Source: Diatrype stigma
Taxonomy: Eukaryota > Ascomycota > Sordariomycetes > Xylariales > Diatrypaceae
Length of the DNA: 64,000 bases
Assembly (NCBI GenBank): GCA_022225965.2
Contig: JAKJXP020000080.1
Coordinates: 159,957 to 223,956 of the forward strand
Direction of reading: 5' to 3'
The notes beneath the pieces are model-generated. The model searched no databases, was not told the origin of the DNA, and worked only from the letters and a program-made list of their open reading frames with translations. A program made the position numbers and the translations under genes. Shown here piece by piece: positions 1-12,926 of this stretch (the stretch's first letter is position 1; each line of letters begins with the position of its first letter).

Positions 1-3000
1 TCGACACCATCATCACAACAGAAGATCGAGAGCTCTTTGCTCGTAGTATGGACTCGATCGGTGAAAAGTGCGCCAAGTCTGCCTCTGCGAGCAGCGTTGA
101 AGAGGCTATGCGTGTCGTCAAAGACATCGGCTTCCCTGTCATTGTTAGAGCGGCATATGCTCTCGGTGGATTGGGCAGCGGCTTCGCCAATAACGAGGAG
201 GAGCTTGTCGATCTCTGTAACAAGGCGCTCGCTGCCAGTCCGCAGGTCCTGATCGAGCGAAGCATGAAGGGCTGGAAGGAAATCGAATATGAAGTCGTCC
301 GGGATGCACAGGATAACTGCATCACAGTCTGCAACATGGAAAATTTCGATCCCCTCGGCATCCACACAGGTGACTCTATCGTCGTGGCACCATCTCAGAC
401 GCTCTCGGATGATGACTATAACATGCTACGGACAACAGCAGTCAATGTTATCCGACACCTTGGCGTTGTGGGAGAGTGCAACATTCAATATGCTCTCAAT
501 CCGTTCTCGAAGGAATACTGCATCATCGAGGTGAATGCGCGATTATCTCGATCATCTGCCCTGGCATCCAAAGCTACTGGCTACCCCCTTGCCTTTATTG
601 CTGCTAAACTTGGTCTTGGCATCCCCCTGAAGGACATCAAAAACTCGGTCACCAAAGTCACTTGCGCCTGCTTCGAGCCATCTCTAGATTATGTCGTCGT
701 GAAGATGCCTCGATGGGACTTGAAGAAATTTACCAGGGTATCTACGCAGCTAGGCTCATCAATGAAGAGTGTTGGAGAGGTGATGAGCATCGGACGGACC
801 TTCGAAGAAGCCATACAAAAAGCGATCCGAGCCATTGATTTCCACAACCTTGGTTTCGGTGAGACTAAGGCGTTGATGTCTATTGATGATGAGTTGCAAA
901 CCCCATCCGATCAGCGGCTCTTCGCTATTGCCAATGCTATGCATGCTGGATACTCCGTCGAGAGGATTTGGGAGTTGACCAAGATTGACAAGTGGTTCTT
1001 GGACAGACTCATGAGCCTGTGTCATTTTGCCAAGTCAATGGCCAACTTCAACACCGGCAGCATCGCCAAGCGCCCCGATTTGATTCTACAAGGCAAACGG
1101 CTTGGCTTCAGCGATCGCCAGCTAGCCAAGTTCTGGGATTCTAACGAGCTGGCCGTGAGGCGGATGAGGTTAGAGGCAGGGATTACTCCCTTTGTCAAGC
1201 AGATCGACACTGTTGCTGCGGAGTTCCCTGCTTTCACCAATTATCTGTATCTGACTTACAACGCCTCGACTAGCGACATCCGCTTTGACGATCATGGTGT
1301 CATGGTCCTCGGAAGTGGTGTGTACCGTATTGGATCATCCGTTGAATTCGATTGGTGCTCAGTCAGGGCTATCCGAACACTGCGCGAGTCTGGCTTCAAG
1401 ACCATCATGGTCAATTACAACCCGGAGACCGTCAGTACCGATTATGATGAGGCTGACCGGCTATACTTCGAGAATATCAACCTTGAGACCGTGCTGGATA
1501 TCTACCAGATGGAAGGATCTCAGGGAGTTCTCGGGGCAATGGGCGGCCAGACTCCCAACAATATCGCGCTGCCTTTGCTCCGTTCCGGCGTTAGGGTCCT
1601 CGGAACATCGCCAGAGATGATCGACCGAGCTGAGAATCGCTACAAGTTCTCCCGAATGCTTGATGAAATCGGTGTTGACCAGCCTACTTGGAAGGAGTTG
1701 ACGAGCTTTGAGGAGGCACAGGCTTTCTGCCAAAAGGTTTCGTACCCGGTGCTGGTTCGCCCGTCGTATGTGCTTTCTGGCGCTGCTATGAACACAGTCT
1801 ACTCCGAGGCCGACCTCGAATTGTTCCTGCAGCAAGCATCCGAAGTCTCGCGCGAGCACCCTGTGGTCATTACTAAATATATCGAAAATGCAAAGGAGAT
1901 TGAGATGGACGCCGTCGCCAAAGATGGCACCGTGGTTGGCCATTTCATCTCGGAGCACGTGGAGAATGCTGGTGTCCACTCGGGTGACGCGACCCTCATC
2001 TTGCCACCACAGGATCTTGAGCCGACTACGATTCAACGGATTGAAGAGGCTACACGCAAGATTGGTGATAAATTGAACGTGACGGGCCCGTTCAACATCC
2101 AGTTCATCGCGAAGGATAATGATATCAAGGTCATCGAGTGCAACGTTCGAGCATCCCGATCGTTCCCGTTCGTATCTAAAACTATGGGCGTTGATCTCAT
2201 CGAGATGGCAACGAAGGCAATCATGGGGATACCATTCACCGAGTATCCCCCTACCCATATATCACCAGATTGTGTTGGTGTCAAGGTTCCACAGTTCAGT
2301 TTCTCTCGGCTTTCTGGCGCGGATCCAGTTCTGGGTGTGGAGATGGCTTCCACGGGAGAAGTTGCCTGTTTCGGCGTTGACAAGTACGAAGCGTACCTGA
2401 AAGCACTGATGTCCACAGGGTTCAAGATTCCTAAGAGCAACGTTCTTCTGTCCATCGGTTCCTATAAGGACAAGAAGGAGATGCTGCCGTCTGTTGAGAA
2501 GCTACAAAAGATGGGCTACAAGCTCTTTGCTACTGCAGGTACTGCCGACTTCCTCCAAGAACACAACATCCCGGTTCAGTTTCTGGAAGTTCTGGGTAAC
2601 GAGCAGGACGATCAGAGATCCGAGTTCTCTCTCACTCAGCATCTGGCCAAGAACACGATTGACCTCTACATCAACCTTCCCTCCAACAACAAATACCGGC
2701 GGCCCGCCAACTACATGAGTAAAGGCTACCGGACTCGTAGGATGGCTGTCGATTATCAGATTCCCCTGGTCACAAACGTCAAGAATGCGAAGATCCTCGT
2801 CGAAGCCATTGCGAGGCATTTCGATCTCGACGTCAGCAACCGCGATTATGAGACAAGCCACCGTACTATCACCCTTCCAGGTCTGATCAATGTGGCTGCA
2901 TTCGTACCTGGAATTGCCTCCAACAGCAGTCACGATCTTCAGGCTGTTACGAAGGCGTCGATCGCCGCAGGTTTCAGCATGATCCGTGTCATACCCATGG

Positions 3001-5185
3001 GTATCGATGGCTCTATCACAGATGCAAGGACTTTGAAGATTGCCCAGCAGCACAGCAAGCGCGGCGCATATTGCGACTACAACTACTCTGTCACGGCAAC
3101 ATCCGAGAATGCCGACCAAATCAGCCATGTCACGTCTGAAGTTGGCTCTCTCTTTATCCCTTTCAACCACCTTTCGGACAACATCAGCAAGGTGGCGGCT
3201 GTCACAGCTCACTTCGACTCTTGGCCTAACCATAAGCCTATTGTGACAGACGCGAAGACAACCGACCTCGCATCTATTCTGCTGCTTGCTAGTCTACACA
3301 GCAGGCGTATTCATGTCACTAGTGTCACGACCAAGGACGACATCAGGCTGATCGCGCTCAGCAAAGAGAAGGGCTTGAACGTTACTTGTGATGTGTCCAT
3401 ATATTCTCTCTACTTATCCCAGGTTGACTACCCCGACTGCAAGATGCTGCCAAGTCTAGAGGACCAGAACTCTCTCTGGGAGCATCTTCCTACAATCGAC
3501 GTCTTCTCGATCGGCAGTCTTCCGTATCAGCTTTCGCGCGCAATCCAGGCGAAGTCTGACATAGCTGCGCAGATTGATCCAGCAGCCGGGATCTATGAAG
3601 CCCTGCCCCTTCTTTTGACCTCCGTTGCCGAGGGCAAACTGACGATCGAAGATGTGACGACTCGCCTCTACGACAATCCGAAGCAGATTTTCGAGCTACA
3701 TGAACAAGTCGGGACCTCTGTTGAGGTTGGTGTCGACCGCTCATATGTTATACCAAAGTCTTCATCGTCTCCATTTGCTGGAAAGGTCATGCGTGCTGCA
3801 GTGCAGAGGGTTACCTTAGGCAATAAGACCGTATGCTTGGATGGTGACCTGCTACCGATCCCATCGCTTGGAAAGGACATGTCCAGCCACAACAGCATGC
3901 CTGCTGCGCCCATTTCACCATCCGTGAAAGGCATGAACCCGCCAATGTCGTTCACCCCGGACAGCCCTCGCAACAGGCGATCATCTTTCCTTGGGGCTCC
4001 AGGCCTAGGACGATCCGCGAATAGGCTCAAGGCGCTGGATGGCGCAGCAGATGGACTGCATCCATTGGCGAAGTCTGCCCAGTTCACAGACGAGTTTGGT
4101 CTTCCGGCGCCTATGCATGGTCTTGCCGTCGACAGGTTGCATGACCTCTTAGCTCAGCCTTCGACGTTCAAGCATTCTCATGTGTTGTCTGTCAAGCACT
4201 ACACCCGAACCGACCTGCACCTTCTATTCACCGTGGCCCAAGAAATGCGCCTAGGTGTTGACCGGGAGGGTGTCCTCAGCACGCTTAAGGGCCGCTTACT
4301 GTGCACCCTGTTCTACGAACCATCGACCCGCACGTCTGCGTCGTTCGATGCAGCAATGCAACGTCTAGGCGGCCGCACCATTGCCATTGCTACGAACCAT
4401 TCCTCGGTCCAGAAGGGCGAGACGTTGCAAGATACATTGAGGACACTTGCAAGCTATGGTGATGCAGTTGTGCTCCGTCACCCTGAAGAGAGGTCGGTTG
4501 ACGTTGCTAGGAAGTACAGCCCAGTACCTGTCATCAATGGAGGTAACGGCAGCAAGGAACACCCGACGCAAGCGTTCCTTGATCTTTTCACCATCCGGGA
4601 GGAACTCGGTACAGTCCAGGGACTTACTGTCACCTTTGTCGGCGATCTTTTGTATGGCCGTACAGTCCATTCTTTGGTTTACCTGATGCGGCACTATGGT
4701 GTCAAGGTACAACTGGTCTCCCCCAAATCGCTTGCACTGCCAGCCGAAGTGCGCGATCTGCTTGTTTCCTCAGGCCAGTTCCTTTGCGAGTCCGAGGAGC
4801 TCACCCCCGAGATTGTGGCCAGGAGTGATGTTCTGTACTGCACGAGGGTGCAAAAGGAGCGGTTCCCGAGCTTGGCAGATTACGAGAAGGTCAAGAGTTC
4901 GTACCGCATCGACAACGCTACGCTGAAGAACGCGAAGCAGTCGATGTGTGTCCTGCATCCCCTGCCAAGGAACGAGGAAGTGGCCGAGGAGGTGGACTTC
5001 GACCAGCGAGCGGCGTATTTCAGACAGGTTCGTACCATTTCTGCACTAATCCATCCCCTTCCCCGGCCCCTTCCCATCTGCCCCTATTCTATTCGCACAC
5101 TTGTCCGCACAAGCTAACTGTACATCAGATGAGGTATGGCCTCTACTGCCGCATGGCCCTGCTCGCGTTGGTCATGTCTAGTTGA
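1..5185 (+). CDS. URA2: Multifunctional pyrimidine enzyme URA2 (CPSase/DHOase-like/ATCase), 5'-truncated by window edge
   Basis: C-terminal 1693 residues of the fungal CAD-like protein that makes carbamoyl phosphate and carbamoyl aspartate, the first steps of UMP synthesis. Exons are 3-5027 and 5129-5185; the intron at 5028-5128 has branch GCTAAC and acceptor CAG, and the last exon gives [18 protein letters not shown]. The glutaminase domain and the start of CPSase lie upstream of the window. Visible order: first ATP-grasp half (about residues 1-290), oligomerisation region, second ATP-grasp half (about 540-800), MGS-type regulatory domain (about 810-940), DHOase-like domain (about 955-1280), Ser/Pro-rich linker, ATCase (about 1375-1693). 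ATCase motifs [16 protein letters not shown] and HPLPRNEE are intact. The DHOase-like domain reads GLINVAAF where active enzymes have the metal-binding HxH, so it should be inactive, as known for fungal URA2. In this family the enzyme is feedback-inhibited by UTP. Confidence 0.96.
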
Positions 5186-6239
5186 TTTCCCAGCACCGTG
5201 ACGTGTTTGTGATGCCGCAACCCTATAAACAAAAGTAGATCGATCGTTTCCATCTTCCGGGGTTCTGTGGCTCTATAAAAGTTAGATAGCTTTCCGTGTT
5301 TCTGATAGGAAAACTTCATTAGAACCTGCACTGGCTCAGGCCGCTCATGAGTGAAATGAAGTAGACGCATACGGGTACGAATGGCGTTATGTATGTATGT
5401 GAGCGTATGTAGGCGTACGTTCTCTGTGTTTCGGGGGTGTGTATTTATGTCTTTTGTATTCCCGTGTTTGCGTATTCCTGTATTTGTTCATGTATATTAT
5501 ATGGGATATGGTGTGTGGGATATGATGTGTCATGTATATATATAGCATAGCGTTCATGTATATAGCGTCAGTTGGGTCAATGTTCATACCTACTTGCCTA
5601 CTTATCTACTTAATTCTAGGTACACATTGTACGTCTGCATTTATGACCTTGTGTCTGTTGTGTCCGCTCTGTTTTTTCGAGGGAGTGTTAGTGAATATAG
5701 CTATAATATGTCAGGACCTTAAGTGCTACATGTAGTTAGAGCTACAAACCATGGCTGAGATGAATGACGTCATGGCCTGAATATATTCCCTATTGTCCTA
5801 TCACCAGAGCGCCTGATATCTACGACTTAATACATGACTTAAACTCGTGGATCTCGAGGGTGCAGAAGTGTTGAATCATTGACCAAAGCAGCAGAGGTGA
5901 AGTAGCCAGCCCCTGTCTCAACGCTTATAAACAAACCATTATAAGTTGAAAGCATTGGATCTTATTGAGCATGAGTTACTTCACATAGTTACAGTACCTA
6001 GCCTAAGGCATAATACCTCTTGCTCGCTCATGCAGCGCCTCATCACCCCCGCGCTATTATACCGCAGCAGCATAAGCGCAAGCATAGGCATAAGTGGCAC
6101 CATCACTACCATCTCACCATTACCATTACCATTAACCCGATTCGCAACGCACTATTATCACCATCATCATCACCTGACTCTTTATCATAAGAGTTGTCAT
6201 CACCATCGCGCAGCAGCAGCAACAACAGCAACCACAGCA
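5186..6239. other. Intergenic region between URA2 and the PNPOx-like gene
   Basis: About 1 kb without a supportable gene. It should hold the URA2 3' UTR (T-rich, with ATGTATGTA and ATATATATA stretches near 5385-5560) and the promoter and 5' UTR of the next gene. A CACCAT/CAGCAA-rich stretch precedes the start chosen at 6240. An in-frame ATG at 5946 (and one at 6030) would extend the next protein, so some of this region may be coding. Confidence 0.6.
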
Positions 6240-7184
6240 ATGTCTTCTTATTCTACTACTACCCAGGGCGAGCCAGCACCCTGGCGCAGCCTCTTCCTCG
6301 AGCACGTGCAGGGCATGGCGTCGCCGGAATTCACGCTAGCCACCGTGCGCTTAGTAAAGCGGCAGCGGCGGCAGGGTGAGGCATCGTCACCATCGCCGTC
6401 GGAGGGGAAGACGGCAACAGCAGCGGTACCCCGCGCCCGGACCTGCGTCTTCCGCGGCCTATTCGCCGAGCTGCCCGCCAACCCCAGGAACGAGGCCGAG
6501 CGGAACCCGGCCGGCGTCTACGCCAGCGACCTCCCCACCTTCACCACCGACGTGCGCATGGACAAGCTCGCCGAGCTGTTCGGGGAGGAGGTGGAGGAAG
6601 ATGATGGTGGGGATGGCGGTGCATCACGCAGCAAACCCGGAACCGGAGGCGGCGGGCCCGTCGAAGCCACGTTCTGGGCCCGCCGGGCCGGCGTCCAGTG
6701 GCGCATCCGCGGCCGCGCGTACGTGCTCGCGCCGGACGTGGAAGACGAGCGGGGCGAGGTCTCGGAGGGCGCTAGGGAGGTCGTCCGGGCGCTGAGGGCG
6801 CGGATGCGGAGGGTGGTATCATCGGAAGATGGGGAAAAGGAAAAGGGGTGGAGCTTCGCGCGCGAGATCACGGCGCACTTCGGCAACGTGTCGCCGCTCA
6901 TGCGCGGGTCGTTCCGGAACCCGGCGCCGGGCACGCCCGTGGCGCTGCCCGTGAGCGACGACCGGCTGGGCCTGGGCCAGGAGGTGGCCGACCTCGAGGA
7001 CGAGGTGGCCCGCGCCAACTTCCGCGTCGCCGTCGTCGTGCCCGACCAGGTCGACCGCACCGACCTGAGCGATCCCCGCCGCGCCCGCCGCTGGCTGTAC
7101 ACCTTCGTCGGGACCGGGCAGGAGCCGAGCCAGCCCGGTGGGGTGGTCGAAGCGGGGTGGGAGAAGGTCGAGGTCTGGCCTTGA
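6240..7184 (+). CDS. Pyridoxamine 5'-phosphate oxidase-like FMN-binding protein (Alr4036-type)
   Basis: Single-exon gene of 314 residues. PWRSLFLEHV near the N-terminus, ARTCVFRGLFAELP, LPTFTTDVRMDKLAELF and EATFWARRAGVQWRIRGRAY follow the pattern of the Alr4036-type flavin-binding split-barrel family, and the later GSFRNPAPGTPV and LSDPRRARRW segments are typical of fungal members. The family binds FMN; the substrate of the fungal proteins is not established, so true pyridoxal phosphate synthesis is not implied. The start at 6240 (MSSYSTTT) has a CAGCAATG context and places the conserved PWRSLF close to the N-terminus. In-frame ATGs at 5946 and 6030 would add a poorly conserved leader, and the 6030 start gives an Arg/Ser/Thr-rich stretch that could be a mitochondrial presequence. 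Acidic and glycine-rich loops near residues 115-140 look like lineage-specific insertions. GC-rich third positions. Confidence 0.82.
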   Translation: MSSYSTTTQGEPAPWRSLFLEHVQGMASPEFTLATVRLVKRQRRQGEASSPSPSEGKTATAAVPRARTCVFRGLFAELPANPRNEAERNPAGVYASDLPTFTTDVRMDKLAELFGEEVEEDDGGDGGASRSKPGTGGGGPVEATFWARRAGVQWRIRGRAYVLAPDVEDERGEVSEGAREVVRALRARMRRVVSSEDGEKEKGWSFAREITAHFGNVSPLMRGSFRNPAPGTPVALPVSDDRLGLGQEVADLEDEVARANFRVAVVVPDQVDRTDLSDPRRARRWLYTFVGTGQEPSQPGGVVEAGWEKVEVWP

Positions 7185-7261
7185 AGTTGCTCCCTTGCCC
7201 TTGCTGGCTGGCTTTTGGCTTACGTACCTATCTACTTATTACCTACATATCTGATTTGCTG

Positions 7262-7289
7262 CTGGCTGGCTGGCTGGCTGGCTGGCTGG
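7262..7289. repeat. (CTGG)7 microsatellite
   Basis: Seven perfect tetranucleotide units just downstream of the PNPOx-like stop codon, probably in its 3' UTR. Confidence 0.9.
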
Positions 7290-7710
7290 TCGGCTGTGAC
7301 CTCGGCCTCGGCCATCGAGTCGAATACGGGCAGAGCCCCTCGTGCCGTGTCGCGTGTCGCACCCCCCGAGGTGGTTTTTGATTTCTTGCGAATCCGGATT
7401 CCTTATGCAGTTGGACGAGAACAACGAGGGGACGTGGCGTGATACCTACCCAACGCTTTCTTCCGGCGTGGGCTTGTCTAGGTAATGCGCCTGCCTCCTG
7501 CTCATAGGTTGGAGAGAGAGAAAGACATATAATGTTAACTACCTACTTACATATCGCACCACCAATCACTCACCCAGCATGTGACTGTACCGGCAGACCG
7601 GGCACTTATCACGCCGCATGTCTCGTCGCTTCGGGGGATCCACGCGCACAAAACGAGACGGACCCCCGAACACTGCGGAATCACTTCCGTCCGGTGTTGT
7701 TGGTCCTTAC

Positions 7711-7730
7711 GTGTGTGTGTGTGTGTGTGT
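7711..7730. repeat. (GT)10 microsatellite
   Basis: Ten perfect GT units, followed by degenerate GTGTGTGC. Intergenic. Confidence 0.9.
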
Positions 7731-8117
7731 ATGGATGTGCGTGTGTGCGCAATACTTATGTGAAGATCACAACCAACGGTTACGATAAGACTGGCATGGC
7801 AGACCGGTTTGGCTGCCAGCAACCTATGAGAAGGGGTGTAATGGGGGTTACATATACATCAAAGTCGCCATCACCACTATCACCATCATTACCACCACTA
7901 CCACTACCACTACCACTACCACCATCGCAGGACAAGCTTTATTGACTTGTTGGTATGCGCGATTTATGCAGGTAATGCAAGACCCAATAGGTAGCGGTAT
8001 GTTTTAAAGAATCTATGTAACTTAGTTGCTATGTTGTATCATATCATTCAGTTATGTAGTTAGCAGCTCAGTCTCGCATCACCATGCACACACGCATGCT
8101 TCCACTTACACACACAC

Positions 8118-8120
<3 letters not shown>

Positions 8121-8174
<54 letters not shown>
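8121..8174. repeat. (CA)27 microsatellite
   Basis: Fifty-four bases of uninterrupted CA, flanked on both sides by imperfect ACAC/ACGC. Alternating purine-pyrimidine tracts of this length can adopt Z-DNA and usually vary in length between strains. Confidence 0.97.
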
Positions 8175-8175
<1 letters not shown>

Positions 8176-11100
8176 CGCACACACACGCACGCGGAACCTA
8201 ACTGCCGTGCCGAACCAAAATATGCACAACACTTTTATCCCTGCTTACACGTAATTACGGGCGGCGGTCCGTGTACTGTTGCCGTAACGGTACGTCAGCC
8301 TCATTGTAATGGGTGCCCGCCCGCGCCACTTCGGGGTAGGTGACATCCTCTAATCCTGCATTCGTACTCTTGAGCTTCCGGATAGGTCAAGGTACCTAGG
8401 TAGCTATTCGTACACGGAACCTGCTTGTACATATCCGGGGTCGGTGGTCACACCTAGCTAATTTCGGACCGATATCTTGGCATCACGCTGTACCGTAGAC
8501 AACTCCTCGGGATGCCGAAACTTTTTGTTTCTTTCTTTTTTTTCTTATTTTTTTCTTCTTTTTCTTCTTCCCGTTTCTTTTGTGGGGTGTCTTTCCGCAA
8601 CCGACGCTGCTGGTTTCTGTTCCTGCTGTCGTCAATCTATTGGCTACTTGGACATGTGATCAATATTCATTAACTGGATGCGACGGATGACACAGCCGGA
8701 CAGTTTATCGCTTTTCCCTGTACCACTACTTAGCCCTTTACAACATGTATTACATTACATGGTGGACGCGCCGACTGGAGGCTCGGCTCGGAGGATTGGT
8801 TGCTTGTTCGCATCCCCAGTGTAGTATCATACATAGTGCATTGTTACTGTTACTGTTGGTATGTCAGCCAGTCAGTTTGACGGGTTCCTTCCAGATATGC
8901 GTCCACGATCATGTTGCTGAGCATCTGGACGCATCTGCATCTCCACGTCCGAGTAGACGGACGCCCTTCAAGTACCCACAAGCAACCAAGGATGTGAATC
9001 TAGCGGACGACCCGGTCATTTCCCCGGGTGTTCTTGCCGTAGTCGGTCGATATGACCGCCTTGATCGTTAGCTAATGCTCAAGTGGAGAAGCTGTTTCAA
9101 AGGGTTGAGGCTCTAGATCACGATCGGAACGAATCCGTGCGTTAGCTCATACTTACGTAGATACACAGATGCTAGGCCTCCTTTTACATATTATATAACT
9201 AGGCCTTTTCCTATTAAACTAATAATTTTAGGGGAATTACCAAGAATACACGGTGAGTGTGTACATGTGGATGGGTGTGTCAGGAAATGGGGAGGTCTAC
9301 ATTATGCATATAATCCAGTTTGGAGAAGCTCGATAAATGTTGCTATTGAACAAGAAAAGCAGTTTGATGCTATCAATACACTGCTGGTTATCGTTTTTTT
9401 CTGTTTTTCTTATTGGTCTATAAACGATTCCTAGTTGTTACAGCTGTCGAGTCTTACGAAAACTAGCTCAGTCACAAGTATAAGTATATGATCTCATGAA
9501 AAATGTTTCATGCCTAATATTATGATTTCCACCAGCGTCTGAAATCTCGCCAGATTCAAGCCACGAATAAAGTCAGAGGTCATCCAGGAATTTACAAGGC
9601 ATACTATGTATCGATTCACTTCGCATATGGAGTCGTTTTATTCAAAGTGTTAGAGCTCATAGCACCGCATTGGTTTAGGAGGGTCATGTTGGTGATATGC
9701 GCGGCAAGTTGACGTTGGTTGGAACTTGAAAAAACGTACTTCGTACTTATGACATGTAATATGAGCTCTCTGATAACGAAGTTGGCCGTGTTGAAACTCG
9801 ATGTTTAGTTTGGTAAAGAACGGCATTTTCCAAGCTTGCAACATGTGCATAATCGAGTCATGAAACGGGCTTGTCATGTTAAAGGCTATCGAGGGACATT
9901 TGGATTGCTGCTTACCGGCACCGCAGTAGCTGTTGGCAGGTTACAAGGCGAGAGGTTATCAACACGTAGCTGATCACTAGTTATAGCCTATATTGCAGGT
10001 CACGACACTCGTGTGGCGGAGACGTTTTTGCATGTTCTCTAACCTTTCGGCTTACATTACTTCAGACAATAAAGTCTAGACTTTACGGATAAAACATGTA
10101 GTGTAAATATTTACATAATCCTCGTTGTATCCGGTGCAAACTTTGGAAAATCGAACTTTCCTTTGTGCCGTTCGGGGTCTCATGAAGACATATCGTCATA
10201 ATACCTAGGTAAGAATGTAAGCCTCGCCAGCCAACAAGATAGCATCGCAAATACTTGCCACAGTTGAGACGTTAGGCCGTCCATGCGTAGTCGGCAGTGA
10301 TCCTCTTATCTTGGAATTACTTCTGCACTTTATGAGGCTTGTGTGACAGCCTCACTTCTGTCACTAAAGAATTGGGATTGCCGTCGAATCTTGGCGATGC
10401 AACGATCGAGTTGGACTTGACGTGTAATTTTCCCCTAGCCAACTACATATGAGGACGCTGACTAGGATACCTACTTATCACTCACGCACTTCAGAGATCG
10501 GGCTGCTATGTATCATGTAGCTTGGCCCGCGGGTTCGCGCTTGCTGCAAGACGACGGCATAGGTAGAAGAACCCCATGAGTCTAGGAAACATACCCCATA
10601 CAGCTTTAAGGATATGGAGCCGTCCTTCTGTGAGCATATGGGGCATATGGGACAGGTTACGTACTTTATGTATCTGAAGACCCAGCTAGCCGGCATACTG
10701 GGCAATGTCCTTGCCTACAATAGGAAGACTTCCGCGGCAACCGATCTTCAGGGGTCGATTGGTTTGCGCCTAAGAGAATTCTGGTGTCCTTCTAGAATGT
10801 TTCGACACCAGCAACAAATACATAACATAGTAAATGGACGGTGGACAAGACCATCGGGATGACTGCTGGGCACACAATCTTCGCACGGGATCTTACAGTA
10901 GGAACAGGTTGGGAAAGCTGGGCAAGTTGGGCCAAGTTGGCCTGGGAAACATATAACATATTACAGGTCTCACGCCTCGCAACACGACTTGAACTTGTTA
11001 CTTGTCTAGTTTCGTCGACCAACATCAAGTGTCGTCGAGCTGCCGGCGATGAAGCAGGCATGGGTATCATTGGATACAATCAGCTATCACGTCACGAAGC

Positions 11101-12902
11101 AAGCTGTCACATCACAAAGCGAGCTTCGCTGAGGAAATTCTTGTGAGCATGCGCAACTACGAAGTAGAGTTGCCAATGAACGTGAACGTATGCTGCATAT
11201 TCACCTTACCTATACGAAACAGACAGAGTGGCCGGCCCGGCGATAAAGCGGCAACGCCCATGTACGTACGTACGCACGCACAAACAAATGCAGTGGCTGA
11301 GGAGGAGAGGTGCTCGTAACTATGTAGCAGCTATGTACTACTACGTAGGAATCATGATTCCGCTGAGCCGTACCCTATTGCCATCTTAGGGCTACTGATC
11401 GTACCCACATACTCGATGTAGATGTAGTAGAGAGTCTTAAGATCTGCGCTCGGTATTTGTTAAGTGGCTCTATGTAAGGATGCCCGCTAGCCCCCCCTGT
11501 CCGTGCCCCTGTCCGCTCCCCTGAGGGTTAGGACACCCAAGGACACCCTTGGCAACCGGCCCACGACCTGTCAGCCGTGAAGGACACTGCACTGGACTCT
11601 GGAGAAGGTTCCAAGGCATTTCATTTCTATGTATGTCGAGAAGTTCCAACCAGGAGTGATTTGTAGGGGTATCATATCGTAGACTGTAGGTCTCTTTTTT
11701 ATTCTAGATCTCTTTGTTCTAGGAGACTGGGAGAAGCCGATCTTGAGATGAGACCTCCTGGGCTATGTATGGCCATCTCGTATGTTGCTGCTGGATGTCT
11801 GAATGTTTGGCTCGCATACGAAGTTGATGGTATTTCGTCGGGGTAGATTTGGAGCTCTAGATTTGACGGCATTGGAACTGTACACTTGGTTGTACACCGC
11901 CACTGCTTATGGCCCTTGAATACAGGCCAGACGATACAGGCCAGACCTCGGGAGGTATTTAATTGAAGCTTCTATTGACTACAGTACGGCCGGGACTTGC
12001 AAGCACAGATCTACTAGGTACTAGCCTCTAGGTAACTACATACAGTACCTATGGCCTTGGCAAGCCCCTCATATTGCTCTTCCACGTGGTTGCTGACGGC
12101 CGCGGCTCACGGGAGTGGATGACCCGCAGCTAGCTAAGTTCCAACGTTCTAAGTTATAAACCACTGCTAGGTGCTAGGTTGTAGCTAGGTAGGTCGTAGT
12201 ATGTAGGTAGTGCAACGGTTTACATGCTCAAAATCTCCTACAGCTACAGCGTACCGACGTATATACATGTATGTCGCGTATGTAGGCATATATGCCAACT
12301 TAGAACATACGAACATCTGCACTGGTAGGCGAGGGTACCTAGGTAGGTATTTTACCTCTGAATGATTGACAATTCGAAGTTAATCGATGTATGTATATAC
12401 TACTTACTGACCTACCTGCGTATGCCAATGATCCCTCGCACTCGGAGATCGGACATAGGACTAGAAAGTCGCTCTCTCCTTCTCACATCGCACAGCGACA
12501 TCTGGTGCGCCCGAGAGAAAACCCGGGGAAGCCCCGTCGTTCAAACACAGGAGGTGGAAGACAACGCGCGATGGGATGCGATGGGACCCGGCAGACGATC
12601 CGAAACCTGGAGGCCGCCACGGTAGGGGAGGGTTAGATATAGCGATGAGATGCATCGAGCGCCAGCCAATGGACGGCAGGAGGACCATGTCCGCCATGTG
12701 TTGGCAAGGGCGGCCTGGTGGTGGGGATCGACGACACCCATAAGGTCCCCGACGTTACCTTCGGCGTCCATTTTTCAGATATGTACGAAGTAGCCGGACA
12801 TGCTGTGTATCTTCCCCCTTCCCTTCCCTTCACTTGCGTCCTTCTTCTCTCTTGCTTGTTCAACAAGCATATCCAGCACATCCCGCCTGGGCGAGGAGAG
12901 CT

Positions 12903-12926
12903 GACCGACCGACCGACCGACCGACC
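12903..12926. repeat. (GACC)6 microsatellite
   Basis: Six perfect GACC units in the gene desert. Confidence 0.9.

Noticed and set aside
1461..2258. 265-codon minus-strand ORF
   Set aside because: Antisense to the CPSase domain of URA2.
8026..8343. 105-codon ORF rich in Thr-His
   Set aside because: Caused by the CA microsatellite.
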